From assembly GCF_016592155.1 (NCBI RefSeq), contig NZ_AP024237.1:3472001-3536000 (forward strand): a DNA stretch of 64,000 nucleotides, given 5' to 3'. A model generated the notes under the pieces. The model did no database searches and had not been told where the DNA came from. It saw only the letters and a list, made by a program, of their open reading frames with translations. This document shows positions 62,940 through 64,000 of the stretch, piece after piece (the stretch's first letter is position 1; each line of letters begins with the position of its first letter). The position numbers were made by a program, and so were the translations under genes. The stretch comes from Mycobacterium heckeshornense. GTDB lineage: Bacteria > Actinomycetota > Actinomycetes > Mycobacteriales > Mycobacteriaceae.

Positions 62940-64000
62940 GTGCCGACCACATCGATCAGCACGGTCCGGCGCTGGGCTTTGCTGGCGATTTCGCTGGCGT
63001 CAACGCTGTGCGCGACCGTCTTCATCAACGGCATCGCCTTCCTGATCCCCGCGCTGGACGCCGAGCGCGGCATCAGCTTGGCTGAGGCCGGTCTGCTGTC
63101 GTCGATGCCCAGCCTCGGCATGGTGGTGACCCTGATCGCCTGGGGTTACTTGCTGGATCTGGTCGGCGAGCGGGTGGTGCTCACCGTCGGATTGGCACTC
63201 ACGGCGGCGGCCGTGTTCGCCGCGGCGTCGGTTCATGGTCTGGTGGCTGTCGGAACGTTCCTATTCCTCGGCGGCATGGCCGCCGCCAGCGCCAACACCG
63301 CCAGCGGCCGACTGGTGACCGGCTGGTTCCCGCCGGACCAGCGTGGCCTGGCGATGGGAATCCGCCAGACGGCCCAGCCGCTGGGAATCGCATTGGCCGC
63401 CTTGGTTCTTCCCGAGCTCGGGGAGCGCGACTTTTCGGTGGCGCTGGTGTTCCCGGCCACGGTGTGCGCGGCCTCGGCACTCGTCAGCGCGGTCGGGGTG
63501 CTCGACCCGCCGCGTAAGAAACGGGCCACCGCCGACGTGGCCGAGCTGGCCAACCCCTACCGCGGCACGGCGGTGTTGTGGCGCATCCACCTGGCGTCGG
63601 CGCTGCTGATGGTGCCGCAGACCGTCGTCTTGACGTTCATGCTGGTCTGGCTGATGCGGGCGCATGGCTGGTCGACAGCCTCAGCCGGCGTGCTGGTGAG
63701 CGTCTCGCAACTGCTCGGCGCGCTGGGCCGCATCGCCGCGGGCCGTTGGTCGGATCGTGTCGGGTCGCGGATGCGGCCGATCCGCGTCATCGCCGTCACA
63801 GCATCGGTGGTGATGATGTTGCTGGCGCTCACCGATCACCTGCACTGGCCTCTTGCGGTGGCGGTGATGCTCGCCGCGTCGGTGATCACCGTGCTCGACA
63901 ACGGGTTAGCGTTTACCGCCATCCCCGAAGTCGCCGGACCGTACTGGAGCGGGCGCGCGATGGGAGCCCAAAACACCACTCAGCGGTTGACGGCGGGCGC
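62940..64000 (+). CDS. MFS transporter, cut by the window end (Rv2994 ortholog)
   Basis: Major facilitator protein. The frame is open to the last base, 353 codons so far. It begins VPTTSISTVRRWALLAISLA at GTG 62940 and has about ten predicted membrane helices within the window. The MFS motif A region appears as AWGYLLDLVGERVVLT and motif B/C-like text as GWFPPDQRGLAMGIRQTAQP. The second half repeats the pattern (GRWSDRVGSRMRPIRVIAV). The substrate is unknown. Directly follows the degraded MpaB fragment. Confidence 0.9.
   Translation, partial: MPTTSISTVRRWALLAISLASTLCATVFINGIAFLIPALDAERGISLAEAGLLSSMPSLGMVVTLIAWGYLLDLVGERVVLTVGLALTAAAVFAAASVHGLVAVGTFLFLGGMAAASANTASGRLVTGWFPPDQRGLAMGIRQTAQPLGIALAALVLPELGERDFSVALVFPATVCAASALVSAVGVLDPPRKKRATADVAELANPYRGTAVLWRIHLASALLMVPQTVVLTFMLVWLMRAHGWSTASAGVLVSVSQLLGALGRIAAGRWSDRVGSRMRPIRVIAVTASVVMMLLALTDHLHWPLAVAVMLAASVITVLDNGLAFTAIPEVAGPYWSGRAMGAQNTTQRLTAG

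Noticed and set aside
62314..63045. A single 243-aa plus-strand protein
   Set aside because: The first part is antisense to the TetR remnant and the last part is out of frame with the MFS gene; only the middle resembles a protein family.

Overview
This 64 kb window is chromosomal DNA from a slow-growing Mycobacterium. The evidence is high GC content, a PE/PPE gene pair, a WS/DGAT acyltransferase, MutT1 with a fused phosphatase domain, HupB with a Lys/Ala-rich tail, SepIVA, FbiD, and a gene order that follows the M. tuberculosis H37Rv segment Rv2901c to Rv2994 almost gene for gene. The synteny comparison is from memory, since no search could be run. It is not M. tuberculosis itself. The PDIM/phenolic-glycolipid block that lies between sepIVA (Rv2927c) and the Rv2963 permease in H37Rv is absent, and the pyruvate carboxylase gene is missing between rsmD and the VKOR gene. 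A methyltransferase-PE-PPE island sits beside ffh.

Layout. 1-3054: 3' part of a WS/DGAT gene whose last codons were displaced by an IS1634-family element; the original sequence can be reconstructed. 3066-9101: DUF2469-rnhB-lepB-rplS and trmD-rimM-KH-rpsP on the minus strand with lppW between them, a 3 x 57 bp tandem repeat, a 3 x 13 bp iteron set, and a matching promoter element before rplS and rpsP. 9102-17291: SnoaL-like protein, dacB2, TetR, D-amino-acid amidohydrolase, kinase pknI, amidohydrolase, ffh. 17468-21270: plus-strand accessory island of methyltransferase, frameshifted PE gene and PPE gene.

21312-34340: minus-strand nitrogen and chromosome/secretion block: glnD-glnB-amt (GlnR box upstream), ftsY, smc, acyP, osmC-like, mutM, rnc, DUF177, sepIVA. 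34554-46002: copper-type permease with a RicR/CsoR-like operator, coaD, rsmD, VKOR-DsbA pair, lipN, two tandem aldo-keto reductases, secreted HNH protein, recG, fakA-like kinase. 46179-62274: rpmB, ung, DUF1330, thiL, a frameshifted DUF3515 gene, ddl, gpsA, fbiD, ppk1, mutT1, hupB, leuD-leuC with a divergent IclR regulator, an F420/FMN-type oxidoreductase, tRNA-Glu and tRNA-Gln, gltX, and a FAH-family hydrolase. 62298-62830 holds back-to-back remnants of a TetR gene and an MpaB/DUF2236 gene, followed by an MFS transporter cut by the window end.

Most of the window is conserved housekeeping. The most interesting parts are the IS insertion with its recoverable target, the methyltransferase-PE-PPE island with a shared C-terminal module, the RicR-type operator and His-rich permease at the collapsed PDIM position, the shared rpsP/rplS promoter with iterons, and the double-ended TetR/MpaB decay scar. 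Two single-base losses in G runs (PE gene, DUF3515 gene) and an abnormal amt/glnB overlap are either real decay or assembly errors and should be checked against reads.
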